A DNA stretch of 33,861 nt. It comes from Chara braunii. Lineage: Eukaryota > Streptophyta > Charophyceae > Charales > Characeae. Below are positions 1 through 9,111 of the stretch, one piece after another. Position 1 is the stretch's first letter. Each line of letters opens with the position of its first letter. The position numbers were made by a program, and so were the translations under genes. The notes below the pieces were generated by a model. The model made no database searches and was not told where the DNA came from. It was given only the letters and a program-made list of their open reading frames with translations. The stretch is taken from the NCBI GenBank assembly GCA_003427395.1, contig BFEA01000284.1, positions 1,306,208 to 1,340,068 of the forward strand, written 5' to 3'.

Positions 1-375
1 TTTATCAGTATTTTATTATTAGTATTATTATTATTATTATTAGTATTATTAGTATTAGTATTATTTATACCATTTGAGATCGCATACTAGAATAGGAATC
101 AGAATCGGACAGGGATGCGAGGCAACAGAGCGAAGGAGGGGCGCCAACAAGTATGACGACTCTTACCTCCTTCATCCTCCTTCACTTTCCTATGCCTAAA
201 CCCTACATAAGCACACGACCGCTCTCAAGCAACATAAGTGAAAATAGTATGTTCCAATGGCTTACTAAGATCGGGATTCGTGCACAAAGGATTCCCACTC
301 CATATGTTGATCCATGTAACAGGGCGATTGCGGGAGCTCTGTCGGAGTTCAGGCGGAACACTGGAGGCAGGGAAC
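1..375 (+). repeat. Outer direct repeat, left copy
   Basis: A noncoding repeat that begins with TTA-rich microsatellite sequence and runs through a block reading roughly 'cttacctccttcatcctcc...ctttcctatgcct'. It ends in a well-conserved GC-rich box at 320-375. A diverged copy in the same orientation lies at 32680-33104 with the same order of parts: TTA tract, 'acctccttca' block, GC-rich end box. The two copies are about 32.7 kb apart. I see no credible protein in it. The box can fold (GAGTTC/GAACTC-type arms). Which kind of element it belongs to is unknown. Confidence 0.7.
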
Positions 376-390
376 GACGTTCAACCCTCA

Positions 391-432
391 CAATAATAGT
401 AGTAATAATAATAATAAATAATAATAATAATA
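391..432. repeat. TAA microsatellite
   Basis: Imperfect (TAA)n/(TAG)n run between the outer direct repeat and repeat R copy 1. Similar TAA or TTA runs sit at the junctions between R and S blocks elsewhere in the window, so the microsatellite seems to be part of the repeat unit. Confidence 0.85.
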
Positions 433-950
433 TGCGAAGGACATGAGTATGGACGAAGCACAGAAAATCCAGATTGCAAATTCACACTGTAGTCTGAGTA
501 GATAGCATAATGGACCTGGGTAACCCCTTTTTTCTGAAAACAGTAGAATAGTGAGTCAATGTCCAAGCCCAATTTGGGCAGCACCAACATCATAACCCAA
601 TGTAGCTCTATGTCTGAATGGCGCCAGGTGCCCTATCTACCCTACAGATTAATTCTACAACTACGGCAANGAAAGCAATCAGACAACTTGACTATGAATG
701 AGTGATGATGTCAACGCNAATGCCGAGTCTCTCCCTCCACCAGGTACGTCCTGTTCTTCCCCACACACCCCCTTGATAACCCACAGCGCCCTTCACCTCC
801 ACTGCACCCTCATNCGGCCCGGCTATGGCCGCNAGTACCCTTGTGTGCANGCAACGCCCNACCACCTAGTGCTAGCATGCCTCTACCTAGCGCAGCTCAG
901 CTCCGCCCAGCGTAGCAGCTCGCATTAGCNCANCGTGCTCGCAACGCCTG
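430..950 (+). repeat. Repeat R, copy 1
   Basis: Noncoding repeat. Recognisable blocks are 'gagtatggacgaagcac', 'gtgagtcaatgtcca', 'gaatggcgccaggtgccc' and 'gagtgatgatgtcaac', followed by CAG/GTACGT near 750, which looks like a splice donor. Copies occur at 3440-3830 (same strand) and 30958-31565 (opposite strand). Several ambiguous bases (n) fall here. Short open frames across the copies differ in frame and content, so I do not call a gene. Confidence 0.75.
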
Positions 951-1089
951 CATGTCTTGTCTGTTTCGCTCGCTTTTCCGCCTGTTTTCGTCTGTCTGCT
1001 GCCAACCGTTTCTCTTTTCTGCGTGCGCGTGGCAAGTGTACTTGCGGGTATCCAATAAGCTCACATANGCGAAACAGAGTGCTGCTTTG
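951..1089. other. Noncoding spacer between R1 and S1
   Basis: Pyrimidine-rich noncoding sequence with isolated ambiguous bases. No gene or RNA was recognised. Confidence 0.4.
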
Positions 1090-1957
1090 TGGGGTACGAA
1101 CAATCTTTCACAGATGCGGATCCCAAGCCTTGATCCCTAGACCTCCACCTTACCAGTGTCCAGCAGCTGTGTTGACCTTGGGAATTTAACCAGTGACCTG
1201 CATGTTCGCAGACAGTTCGTAGGGCCGTCCTCGGTCCAGAGGTAGCAGGGGTCCGATCTGAAGATCTGTCGAGTAGGAGTCTTTTCAAAAGGTCTAGACA
1301 CCGTAGCTGTAGTCTTTTCAAAAGGTCATGGTCGTAGCTTGCTACAGTCCAGAAGAAACAACTGCAGTTGTTACAAGTCTACGGCCTTTCGGAATTGCCT
1401 ATGTCTAAGCAGAGGCAGAGGTCAAGTGGTGGGGTAAGTGGAAAGGCAGTAGCATTCTACCCTGCTGAGTCATCAGTCTCAGTCCCCAATCATCCCAGCG
1501 AGTACCGCATGGGACTGTATGCACTCCGTGCCAGGGAAACGGGCCAGACCAACAACCTGCAGAAGTATGAATCAGGAGGCAGCGCCCAACCACTCATTCA
1601 TTCATGCGGACGCCAGGAGGGGCGTTGTCTCAGCATTTTGTGCGAGGAGGTCTGCATTGAGCCCCGGGGACGCAGCGGAGACGAATTACAGCCATAGCTA
1701 TAGGGTAGGGGCAGCCATAGCTGCCATGGTCTGTAGTAGTGTGAAGTGTGCGCGTGTGCCGTGTGAGTGCACAACACAACGCGTGGAATGTCCGGGGTAG
1801 CCCAATAGGCGCTGAGTTGTCATAGCCAGTTGCAAGTGACCCCGTATCCGGGTCTCCATACCTCTGAGTTTTGAGCAGCCACATGTCGCCTGTTTGCTAT
1901 GCTGCTGTCTACACATGCATGAAAAAAATGCGAAAAGCGAGTCTGATTTGCCTGATA
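1090..1957 (+). repeat. Repeat S, copy 1
   Basis: Noncoding repeat. Ordered landmarks shared with copy 2 are 'cagatgcggatccca' against 'gatgcagatccca', the 'aatcaggaggcagcgcccaa' block ending in 'cattcattca', 'gccatagctgccat', and a TGAGTTTTGAG block just before a TAA microsatellite. Inverted copies occur at 30335-30960 and 31627-32430. The open frames are not conserved between copies. Confidence 0.7.
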
Positions 1958-2033
1958 AAATAATAATAATAATAATAATAGTAATAACCACCATAAATAA
2001 TAATAATAAAAAAAAATAATAATAATAATTATA
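1958..2033. repeat. TAA microsatellite
   Basis: Interrupted (TAA)n tract closing repeat S copy 1. It matches the position of the TAA run that closes S copy 2. Confidence 0.85.
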
Positions 2034-2059
2034 ATGCTAAACATGAATATTGAAACGGT

Positions 2060-3350
2060 ATTCACCAGTTTGCAGTAGCTGATGCAGATCCCAGGACTCG
2101 ATTCCCTAGCCCTTACCTTACCTGTGTACATTACTTGTGTCGAACCCGAGAGTTGAACCTGTGACATGTGTCGTAGTAGTCCTTAGATGTCTGTCGTAGG
2201 TCGTAGTTNCAGAAGTCTAGAAGGGTCCAGCCCAGGTTTTGACAGAGGCAAGTAGGCAAGTGGTGANCCAAGTAGTGGACTAAACTGCAGTGCAATGNCA
2301 CANGTTAGNAGTGAGTCCACAGTCAGTCAACGGTAAGGTTCAGTCAGTCCCCGTCNGGTCCAGCAAGTACCACGGGGACTGTGAGCACCACGGTATGGGA
2401 AAGATGCAGACCAATNAGTTACAGAAGNATAAATCAAGAGGCAGNGCCCAACCATTCATTCATTCCTACGGANGCCCCGGAAGCGCTGCCACANCGACCT
2501 GCGCAAGGGGTCTGCAGCGAGCCCAGTTGTTGAAGTGGCTGGGAGGAGTTCAGCCACAGTGACAGTATAGCAGCGGCCATAGCCGCCATAGTTGTAGACA
2601 GAGTGTTGTGTGCATGTGTGTTNTTTCACTNTCATCGTGAGTGTCCCAGTATCTGTNTATTCGCCGTGNATGTGTATGTGNGTTACTGTTTTTGCTCGCT
2701 GTGCGTGTATCTGTGCACNGTATATGTGACCGTGCACTGTGTATGTGATTGTCACANCGTCCGTGNGTGCANTGCGTCTGTGTNTATTTGTCACCGTGTG
2801 ACCGTGTGTTTCCACTGTGTGTCGCTGTCACCGTCCGTTTCCCCTGTGACTGTGACTGTGTGCATCATAGTATCAGTGTTTGTTCCACCGTGACTGTGTG
2901 TGTCACATTGTCTGGGTCTGTTCCACTGTGTCACCGTGCGTTTGTCACTGATCTTTATGTATGTGTGTGACTGCGACTGTCTGTGGCATAGTGTGTTTTC
3001 TCTCTGTCTGTACATTCGTGTGACTGTGTCTTTTCACTTATGTCTCCCTGTCCGGCTGTTTTCCCGGTATGTCTGTTCGCCTGACTGTCTCTTTCCGTCA
3101 GTGTCTGTTTGTGTTTGTCTATCTAGTAATCTATCTGCCCCCATCTCTCTTTCTGTGTGTGTGTAGTAGGTAGCGTGCGGGATATCCAGCGTTATCCCGT
3201 GTGTGCAAACAGAGCGTTGTGGGGGCGCTGAGTCGCCATAGTCATCGATAGTGAACTCGTATCTGGGACTGTTTCTGAGTTTTGAGTGGGTGCACGTTGC
3301 CAGTTTGCTGCACCACTGTTCATGAAAGACGTGAATGAAAGTGAGTCTAA
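2060..3350 (+). repeat. Repeat S, copy 2, with long GT-rich insert
   Basis: Second direct copy of repeat S. It starts at a block equivalent to 1100-1200, repeats the 'aatcaagaggcag...cccaacca' block near 2425-2465 and the CCATAGCCGCCAT block, and ends before another TAA run. Compared with copy 1 it holds roughly 570 bp of degenerate (GT)n-like sequence at 2595-3165. The first part is dotted with ambiguous bases. No gene is evident. Confidence 0.7.
2595..3165. repeat. Degenerate GT/CA-rich low-complexity tract
   Basis: Long stretch of cryptically repetitive 'ctgtgtgtcaccgtgtgactgtg'-like words with no strict period. The inverted right-hand copy of repeat S carries the complementary CA-rich tract at 30486-30960. 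Open frames here are Cys/Val/Ser-rich composition artefacts. Confidence 0.8.
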
Positions 3351-3355
3351 ATGTT

Positions 3356-3356
3356 C

Positions 3357-3393
<37 letters not shown>

Positions 3394-3437
3394 CAATAAT
3401 AATGATAATAACAAATAATAATAATAATAATAATAAT
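3356..3437. repeat. TAA microsatellite
   Basis: Two (TAA)n runs split by a short 'tgataataac' interruption, joining S copy 2 to R copy 2. Confidence 0.9.
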
Positions 3438-3439
3438 AG

Positions 3440-3830
3440 TAATAGCAAGACGCAAGGAATATGAATGTGGACGAAGCACAAAAATCCAGAATGCAAGAAA
3501 ATCACACTGAAGTCCAAGTAGTCAAAGTCCTAAGCAGATAGCACAATGGAACTGAGTAACCGTCCAATTGAGAATGATACAGAAGAATCGTGAGTCAATG
3601 TCCATGCCCAACAGGGCAACACCAACAGCGTAACTCAAATGTAGCTCTCTCTTGTGAATGGCGCCAGGCGCCCTATCTACTCTACAACCTAGCCTACAAC
3701 TACAGTAATGAAAGCAACCAGACCACTTAACTACCAGCGAGTGATGATGTCAACACCAATGCCGACCTCCTCTCCATCAGGTACGTCTCTCCCCTCAATC
3801 ACAACCTCGTTCCCCAACTCACAGATGCCA
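3440..3830 (+). repeat. Repeat R, copy 2
   Basis: Direct copy of 430-790. It shares the 'gtggacgaagcac' block, the 'gtgagtcaatgtcca' block, the nearly palindromic GGCGCCAGGCGCC, and the 'cgagtgatgatgtcaaca' block followed by CAG/GTACGT. It is followed by a CT microsatellite and a TTTGTAG/GTGGG sequence that together look like an intron 3' end. Confidence 0.75.
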
Positions 3831-3846
3831 CGTCACCCACGTGTAC

Positions 3847-3883
<37 letters not shown>

Positions 3884-4159
3884 TAGGTGGGTGTGCGGGG
3901 TGCGCGTGCAACGCAGCGTGATCAGTCTCGATTCGCAGCATATCAAGTATGGTGTGGGGAGCTCGACAGGCCTATGCATGCATCGCAACAAGTCGTGCAG
4001 ATGACGACCCAGGCCTCACGCCGCGAGCATCCGTTGCAAGACCAGGTATGTTTCCCGTGTCACTCACAACCTCGTTTCCCCATACACAGATGCCACATAC
4101 ACCCATACAGACGCACACACATACACACACACAAAACACACACACGCAGTTTCATACTG
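3831..4159. repeat. CT microsatellite with splice-like signals, then CA-rich DNA
   Basis: (CT)n at 3848-3881 leads into TTTGTAG/GTGGG near 3887. A CAG/GTATGT follows near 4046, then (CA)n DNA at 4100-4145. The layout imitates short introns in a transcribed unit, but no coding frame joins the would-be exons convincingly. Confidence 0.5.
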
Positions 4160-4620
4160 TAAAGGTGCAGACCGGAGCAAGAACCGACCTCTAAGTGCAG
4201 GATAGCATAGCGGGAGACTTAGATATCAACGAATCAGATCCGAACAATGACTATAGCAGTGCAGCCCCAACAATCATCATCGTTCCATGGTGTGAAGGGG
4301 TCTGGCGCTCACACAGGACGATGCGCCAGCCCCTCGCCATACACAGACGAAGAGGAGGGGATCAGACGAAGGAGAGAGGAAGATGGGAATGTCGTCAATA
4401 CCAAGTCTTCACATAGGTCCCTATAATCCCTCGTCAAATGTCTGAAACCAATGTCGAGCCTGAATCCAATGTCGTCAAGTTCCAAAGTCACCAATCTCTC
4501 TCTTTCTCGTAGTCTGCAGGTACTGCGAAGTCAGATGAGGTGAGGGTGAGGGAGAGAAGGTGGACTTGGAAAGAAGAAGAACTCTCCCCCCTTGATCACG
4601 GATGATGCAGACGTCTCGTC
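4160..4620 (+). repeat. Diverged direct repeat T, copy 1
   Basis: A noncoding block with an AAAGGTGCAG start and 'agtgcaggatagcatagcgg'. A long hairpin (GGGG-t-CTGGCGC against GCGCCAG-c-CCCT, 4296-4337) is followed by 'atacacagacgaagagga' and a purine-rich stretch, and the block ends near 'tctcgtagtctgcaggtac'. Related blocks lie at 5370-5700 and 6110-7000. No gene is seen. Confidence 0.65.
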
Positions 4621-4983
4621 CAGGTAAGTTGCCTTTTCTCCCTCTCATCTTCTGTTTTGTTTCTCCCTTCTCCCCTTTGATCTTCCTCCTCTTCTCCTAC
4701 CTTTCCTCTCGCTTTCTCCTTCTCCTCTCACACACATACACACACATACACACACATACACACACCCACCCACACACCCACACACCCACACACCCACACA
4801 CATGCACATATGGTGCACTTGCCACGTATGCAGTGCGCATGTTTGGCGTGGGGAAGTAATCCGTGCATGATCACGTACGCTGGGAAGGCACTAGATTCTC
4901 TCTCTCTCTCTGCATCCACAACACAGGCATTCGCACGCACGCAACACGCACACACTCACATAAACACACACACACGCATTCCA
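4621..4983. repeat. Pyrimidine-rich and CA microsatellite DNA
   Basis: Starts with CAG/GTAAGT (donor-like), then about 100 bp of C/T-rich DNA, then (CA)n mixed with CACACCC at 4733-4802 and more CA-rich sequence to 4975. No gene was recognised. Confidence 0.7.
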
Positions 4984-5076
4984 TCGATAGGATGAGCAAA
5001 AAAAAAAAACGGAATGAATCTTCCGCTGAAACGAGAAAATATATGCTGCCACCTTTTGATTTGCTCATTCTATCGA
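4984..5076. mobile_element. MITE-like inverted-repeat element, copy 1
   Basis: A 93-bp unit bounded by 17-bp inverted repeats: TCGATAGGATGAGCAAA on the left and TTTGCTCATTCTATCGA on the right, with one mismatch. An A-run follows the left arm, and an inner mini-hairpin CGGAA/TTCCG can form. A second copy lies at 5732-5820. No coding capacity. It could be a tiny non-autonomous element or a structured-RNA source. No clear target-site duplication was identified. Confidence 0.6.
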
Positions 5077-5369
5077 CTCAAGTAGCATACGGCGAGGCGC
5101 GGTTTGGAGACTTAGCTGTCGGCCAAGGTCGGAGACCTTTCCTCTCTCTCTCTCTCTCACTCTCTCTCCAACACCTTACTTTTCTCTCTTTTCTTTCTCC
5201 ATTTCATCTCCCTTCTCCTTCTCTTATCTTTCTTCCTCCCTTCAACTTCAATCCCCTTTTCTCTCTTTTCTCCCCTTTTGCTCTTTATCTCCCTCTCACC
5301 TTCTGTTATGCTTTTCTCCCCCTTTTCCTTCGATCTTTCTCTCCCTCCTACACACCCTGTTGCACGCTG
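5077..5369. repeat. Polypyrimidine stretch
   Basis: About 200 bp of C/T-rich sequence with a (CT)n core at 5141-5167, ending near a TTGCACGCTGCAG acceptor-like motif. Open frames on both strands are simple-sequence artefacts. Confidence 0.65.
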
Positions 5370-5731
5370 CAGGGTATTGATAAGAACAAGACCCATCCCT
5401 CTCTGCATCGTACGAGGTAACGCAGCGAGATACTTAGTTACTGATGATTCGAACACTCACTATCGTAATGCAGTCCTGATACGTATCGTCGTTGCTTTCG
5501 GGTGCGAAGGGGTCTGTCCCTTCGTACGGGGTAAGCGCTAGTCCCCATTATATACAGACGAAGAGGAATGGTATCAGATGCAGGAGTGGATCAGACGAAA
5601 GGAAGGATCAAACAGAAGGAAGGAGATCAGATGGAAAAAGAAAGAGGGGGGTGGAATGTCGTCAACACTAAGTCATCGTCACAAGTTGCCTTTCTTCTCT
5701 CTCTCATACACACACACACACACACATTCCA
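5370..5731 (+). repeat. Diverged direct repeat T, copy 2
   Basis: Shares with copies 1 and 3 the 'aacaagacc' start, the 'ggtgcgaaggggtctg' hairpin region, the 'acagacgaagagga' block and the 'atgtcgtcaacac' block. It is shortened and runs into CT and CA repeats just before the second MITE-like unit. Confidence 0.6.
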
Positions 5732-5820
5732 TCGACAGGATGAGCAAAAAAAACGAAATGAATCTTCCGCTGAAACGTGCAAATATACATTGGAACTTTT
5801 TGATTTGCTCATTCTATCGA
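5732..5820. mobile_element. MITE-like inverted-repeat element, copy 2
   Basis: An 89-bp copy of the element at 4984-5076. Its arms are TCGACAGGATGAGCAAA and TTTGCTCATTCTATCGA. The internal sequence 'aatgaatcttccgctgaaac' is shared. The inner mini-hairpin of copy 1 is broken here by one base. The copies start 748 bp apart, so they may have duplicated together with the surrounding T repeat rather than inserted independently. Confidence 0.6.
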
Positions 5821-6109
5821 TCCAAGTATCGCGCGGTGAGTCACGAGTCCGAGACTCGCCCCCGGAATGTTGCCGTTGCCGATCGCAAGGAAGGCAACCT
5901 TTCTTNCCTCTTCCCTTCTCCTTCTCGTGATCTTTCTCCTTCATTGCGCTTTCGTCTTCCTCCCTCGCAGCTCCTCCACCTTCATCCTCCTCTACTTCCT
6001 GCTCCTTGCTGCGCTTTTCTTCCCGTGGCACTTCTTACTAACCCGCGCTACCTCCGCGTGGTTCTCCTTCGCCCATTCACTCACCCACACACACACACAC
6101 CCATACTTA
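5821..6109. other. Noncoding pyrimidine-rich DNA
   Basis: C/T-rich sequence with one ambiguous base near 5906 and a short (CA)n tract at 6088-6101. No gene was recognised. Confidence 0.5.
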
Positions 6110-7000
6110 GTCGTTACTGTAAAGGTGCAGATTAGAACAAGAACCGATATCCTCTCTCGAAGTGCAGGGTGGCATAGCGGGTGTACCAATTTATCCGAAC
6201 AACCGATATCGTAATGCAACCCCAACTCACATCATCATTATCGCGTCGTCATCTCTCCCCCTCTCTCTCTCTCCTCTCTCCCATTTCTCCTTCTCCATCT
6301 TCTTTTATTGTTTGTCTGTTGCATGCCAGGGGCGATGTACATATTACCCAAAGACTCGTGATGTGATGAAGAGGGTTAAATTGGCTGTGCGGTGCGAATA
6401 TAATCTTCGTCAAGCAATGTGCATGCACATACGTGATGCACGTAGTAGTCGAGGATCTGTAGTGTGGCGAAAAGGACTGAATGGACCAACGGTGCGAATA
6501 GCATTTAGCCACGCAACTTGCATTCTCATAGATACATTAGCGCAGGGAAGACTTAGATACAAGACCGACCTGACCAGTACTGACTTTACTTACGTAGTAC
6601 CAAGTGGCGAAACAGATCGCTAGACTGCTAATAACTAGCCCCATCGATGTTTGAACCCAGACCAATCATACATCGTATCCATCACCAGGTGCGAAGAAGC
6701 CTGGCTCTGTACACGGGAAGAGAGCGCCAGGTCCGAACATACACAGACAAAGAAGAAGGATCGGACGAAAGGAGGGAGAGAGATAGGAATATCATCAACA
6801 CCGAGTTTTCGTCATCAATCCCAGATAGTCCCTTGTTGCCATGTCGTGCCTGGATTTGATGTCGCCAAGTCTCAAGTCACAACTCTCTCTCCCTCTCTCG
6901 TAGTCTGTTGATACTGAGAAGCCAGGTGACGAGAGGGTGAGGAAGAGATGGTGGACTTAGAAAAGGAAGAAGAAGAATTCTCTCTCTATCCCTCACGTTT
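6110..7000 (+). repeat. Diverged direct repeat T, copy 3
   Basis: Begins with 'taaaggtgcag...gaacaagaaccgata' and 'agtgcagggtggcatagcgg', as in copy 1. The hairpin region recurs at 6691-6740 with different arm sequence (CCTGGC/GCCAGG) and is followed by 'atacacagacaaagaaga' and 'ctctctcgtagtctg'. About 300 bp of unrelated DNA (6300-6640) sits inside. No gene was recognised. Confidence 0.6.
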
Positions 7001-7250
7001 CTCTTCTTTCATCTCCATCAATCTCTCTCTCTCACCCTCACACACACACACACATGTACACACTCTCAACGAGTGTGGTAGTGTATATTTCCACGTAGTA
7101 GTGTTAGATTCATTTGGTTTATTTATTTATTTATTTATTTATTTATATATATATATACATATATACATTCATTGCGCTATTTACAGGGTAGTGTTAGACT
7201 AGTCTTGGGGTAGGAGACTTACTTGTTCTCTCTCTCACTCCCCGATCGTC
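7001..7250. repeat. CT, CA, TTTA and TA simple repeats
   Basis: Successive simple-sequence tracts: CT, then (CA)n near 7041-7055, (TTTA)n at 7118-7145 and (TA)n at 7146-7168. No gene. Confidence 0.8.
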
Positions 7251-7929
7251 GTCGTGCCGTCGTTGGTGCTGCCCACACCGTCAGGATGCGCAGCAACCCG
7301 AGCTGAGAGTTGATAACAGCACCACCGCCTCTACCACCGGTATGCTCAGAATGTCACCACGTCGCCACCACCGATTTGCAACGCCAAGTGAGTATCCTCT
7401 CCTCCTTTTCTCTTCTTCTCTCCTCCCCTTTTTCTTCTTCTCCTCCTCTTCTTCTCCTTCTTCTCTTTTTTTTCTTCTTCTTCCTACCACATTCTACCTC
7501 CGCTCCCACGCTCTTTCTCTTTTCGCGCGCGGTTTTTCTCCAACTCTCACTATGTTTCGAGCAACTCACTCCCGGTTGCTCTCTCTTCGGGATGGCGGCT
7601 TCCTGTCTTCCGAGTGTTCTTTCTTTCTCCGCTTGCGCTATCCACTGTGCTTCCTTCTTTTCTCCTCTCCGCTTCTCAGTCCCTTCCCCTTTGGCCAGAT
7701 CTTCGTGACGCCTCGCTACGGTTGCTTGCCTTCGGGGTATTGCGATTGGAGCGGCCGGTAATCGATTCCTCGGCCTGATTCGTACCTTCCTCCCTACGTC
7801 GAACTTGCCCCGATTCAGGGGCGGGTTCACTCGATAGCCACCAATGGGGAGAATATGATAATAATAATAAAAATAAAAATAAAATAAAAAAAAATCTAAC
7901 AGAAAAAACGAATCTAACTACTAAATACC
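7251..7929. other. Noncoding DNA with polypyrimidine tract
   Basis: C/T-rich block at 7395-7500 preceded by a donor-like CAA/GTGAGTAT. The open frames on both strands here are Ser/Leu/Phe- or Arg/Glu/Lys-rich and follow base composition. From 7850 the sequence is A-rich. I recognise no gene. Confidence 0.5.
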
Positions 7930-8010
7930 CTGTCGTGCCAATTGTCACGGCGGGGTCTAACCATAATTTTTCTCGTTTTGAGGTCGCGGGTTCGAGTCCC
8001 GTTTGCCTAC
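7930..8010 (+). pseudogene. tRNA-like sequence (plus strand)
   Basis: It has a near-perfect tRNA T-arm / Pol III B box (GGTTCGAGTCC within GCGGG-TTCGAGT-CCCGT at 7987-8001). Upstream, 'gtcacggcggggtctaacc' resembles a D-arm. A matching 5' acceptor strand and a clean cloverleaf are missing, so it is a tRNA-derived relic or SINE head rather than a working tRNA gene. Its 3' part (GGGTTCGAGTCCCGTTTGCCT) is nearly the reverse complement of 8064-8084. Confidence 0.45.
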
Positions 8011-8064
8011 GGATGGGTGAAAAGGTAGGCCCGCCCCCTTGTAGCTAGCAAAAGAACTAGCCCA

Positions 8065-8137
8065 GGCAAATCGGATTCGACCCCAATATCCCTTGCTTAT
8101 CAGTCCGTTCCTCTACCTACTTGGCGAGCTCTTACCA
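8065..8137 (-). pseudogene. tRNA-like sequence (minus strand), anticodon position GAT
   Basis: Read on the minus strand it runs GGTAAGAGCTCGCC..., then GGTAGAGGAACGGACTGATAA, then GGGGTCGAATCC and GATTTGCC. The order D-arm, anticodon arm, T-loop and the ~73-nt length fit a tRNA. CTGATAA would be an anticodon loop with GAT (isoleucine). The ends pair as GGTAAG/TTTGCC with two G-T pairs, but the T stem is poor. It is most likely a tRNA pseudogene or SINE head. It converges on the plus-strand tRNA-like sequence. Confidence 0.5.
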
Positions 8138-8578
8138 CAATATGATAAGGAGCCGCCTCCCTATAAGTAAATGTAGTGGGTCTGATCTCTTTAGCCTGCG
8201 TGCTTGTGCACGCTTGCCAGTTAGTGCGTCCGTCCTTAGGCTTTGTTGGTTTAAGTATGCGCGCGCCCTCAAGGGCAATTATTTCATTGGAAGGCCCGAA
8301 GGCCGGTACTTAGCCATGGCTGCGGCATCAACGGTCGCAGCGGGGTAATCACTGAAGTGGCGGGTAGGCTAGTACTACACCGAGTAGAGGTAGACGTGGC
8401 GGGTCCTCGACTTGAAGGCAAAAAGTTGAAAATTTTTAAGCCCCTGGTACCGGTAGATAGACAGGTACCAATCCAAGCCCCAGTGCGTGTCGTAGATCCA
8501 CCTATCACAACAATAGCCCAACTGACCCTTCGACCTTTTCTGTCGAGGGGTATTACTACTGATCCTAATCACCATGGC
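8138..8578. other. Noncoding DNA
   Basis: No gene was recognised. Small inverted repeats occur, for example GGTACC near 8447 and again near 8464. Confidence 0.4.
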
Positions 8579-9111
8579 GCGCGTCATAATGACGCGCATA
8601 CATTCTTAACGAAATTTTCTTACTGATTCTTCCCCCGGCCTCAGTGGTTGAGGTTTTCGCTTCCAGTGTCACGCCAAGCGTGCACACCTCTCTTGTTTCC
8701 AGACAGGCTACGTCATGGTGGCTGACGCCGTCATCGTGCCGAATGCAAAGACATGGCAAAATACCCTTGTAAGGGTATTTTGTCCGACACCGCGGTCCCC
8801 TACGACAGGACAGGTTCCTGTGGGGCATAAGCTTGCTTCCCTAAGGGGTTGTCACCACCCTTAGGGGTGTATCCCTACCGAGCTACCGACCCACGTGCGA
8901 AAGCTTTTACATGCAGTTGCAGAGGTGGGTCGGTCGAGGGCGTTTGCTCGCTCGCTGTAGTATAGGTACGTGCGATTAAAGCGCCTATTGAACCCGGACG
9001 ACGTTCGTTCCTTAGGGTGCTGATCTCCTAAGTACGAAGCGTGTGCCGGTCGACTAGGATGGTCTCAACCTAGTGTGAAACCCCCAATATCCTAGTCTCT
9101 TTGGTCACCGG
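8579..9111. repeat. Hairpin-rich block with long perfect inverted repeats
   Basis: Five inverted repeats occur in about 530 bp. GCGCGTCAT/ATGACGCGC lies at 8579-8597. CAAAATACCCTT/AAGGGTATTTTG lies at 8757-8782. CCCTAAGGG/CCCTTAGGG lies at 8839-8866. ACCGACCCAC/GTGGGTCGGT lies at 8885-8934. GACTAGGAT/ATCCTAGTC lies at 9052-9097, enclosed by CCGGT/ACCGG at 9046-9111. The second one, read on the minus strand from about 8792, starts TGTCGG then AATACCCTTACAAGGGTAT, like the left end of the 1.3-kb repeat units. No coding capacity. Confidence 0.7.

Noticed and set aside
7310-7830. Overlapping open frames on both strands of about 130-160 codons
   Set aside because: Composition (Ser/Leu/Phe on one strand, Arg/Lys/Glu on the other) follows a C/T-rich tract. 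No domain or codon-use support.
8006-8024. GCCTACGGATGGGTGAAA as a 5S rRNA fragment, or as homologous to GCCTACGGGCGGGTGAAA at 27095
   Set aside because: The 5S match is limited to GGATGGGTGA without the rest of the gene. The similarity to 27095 is about 18 bp and does not extend.
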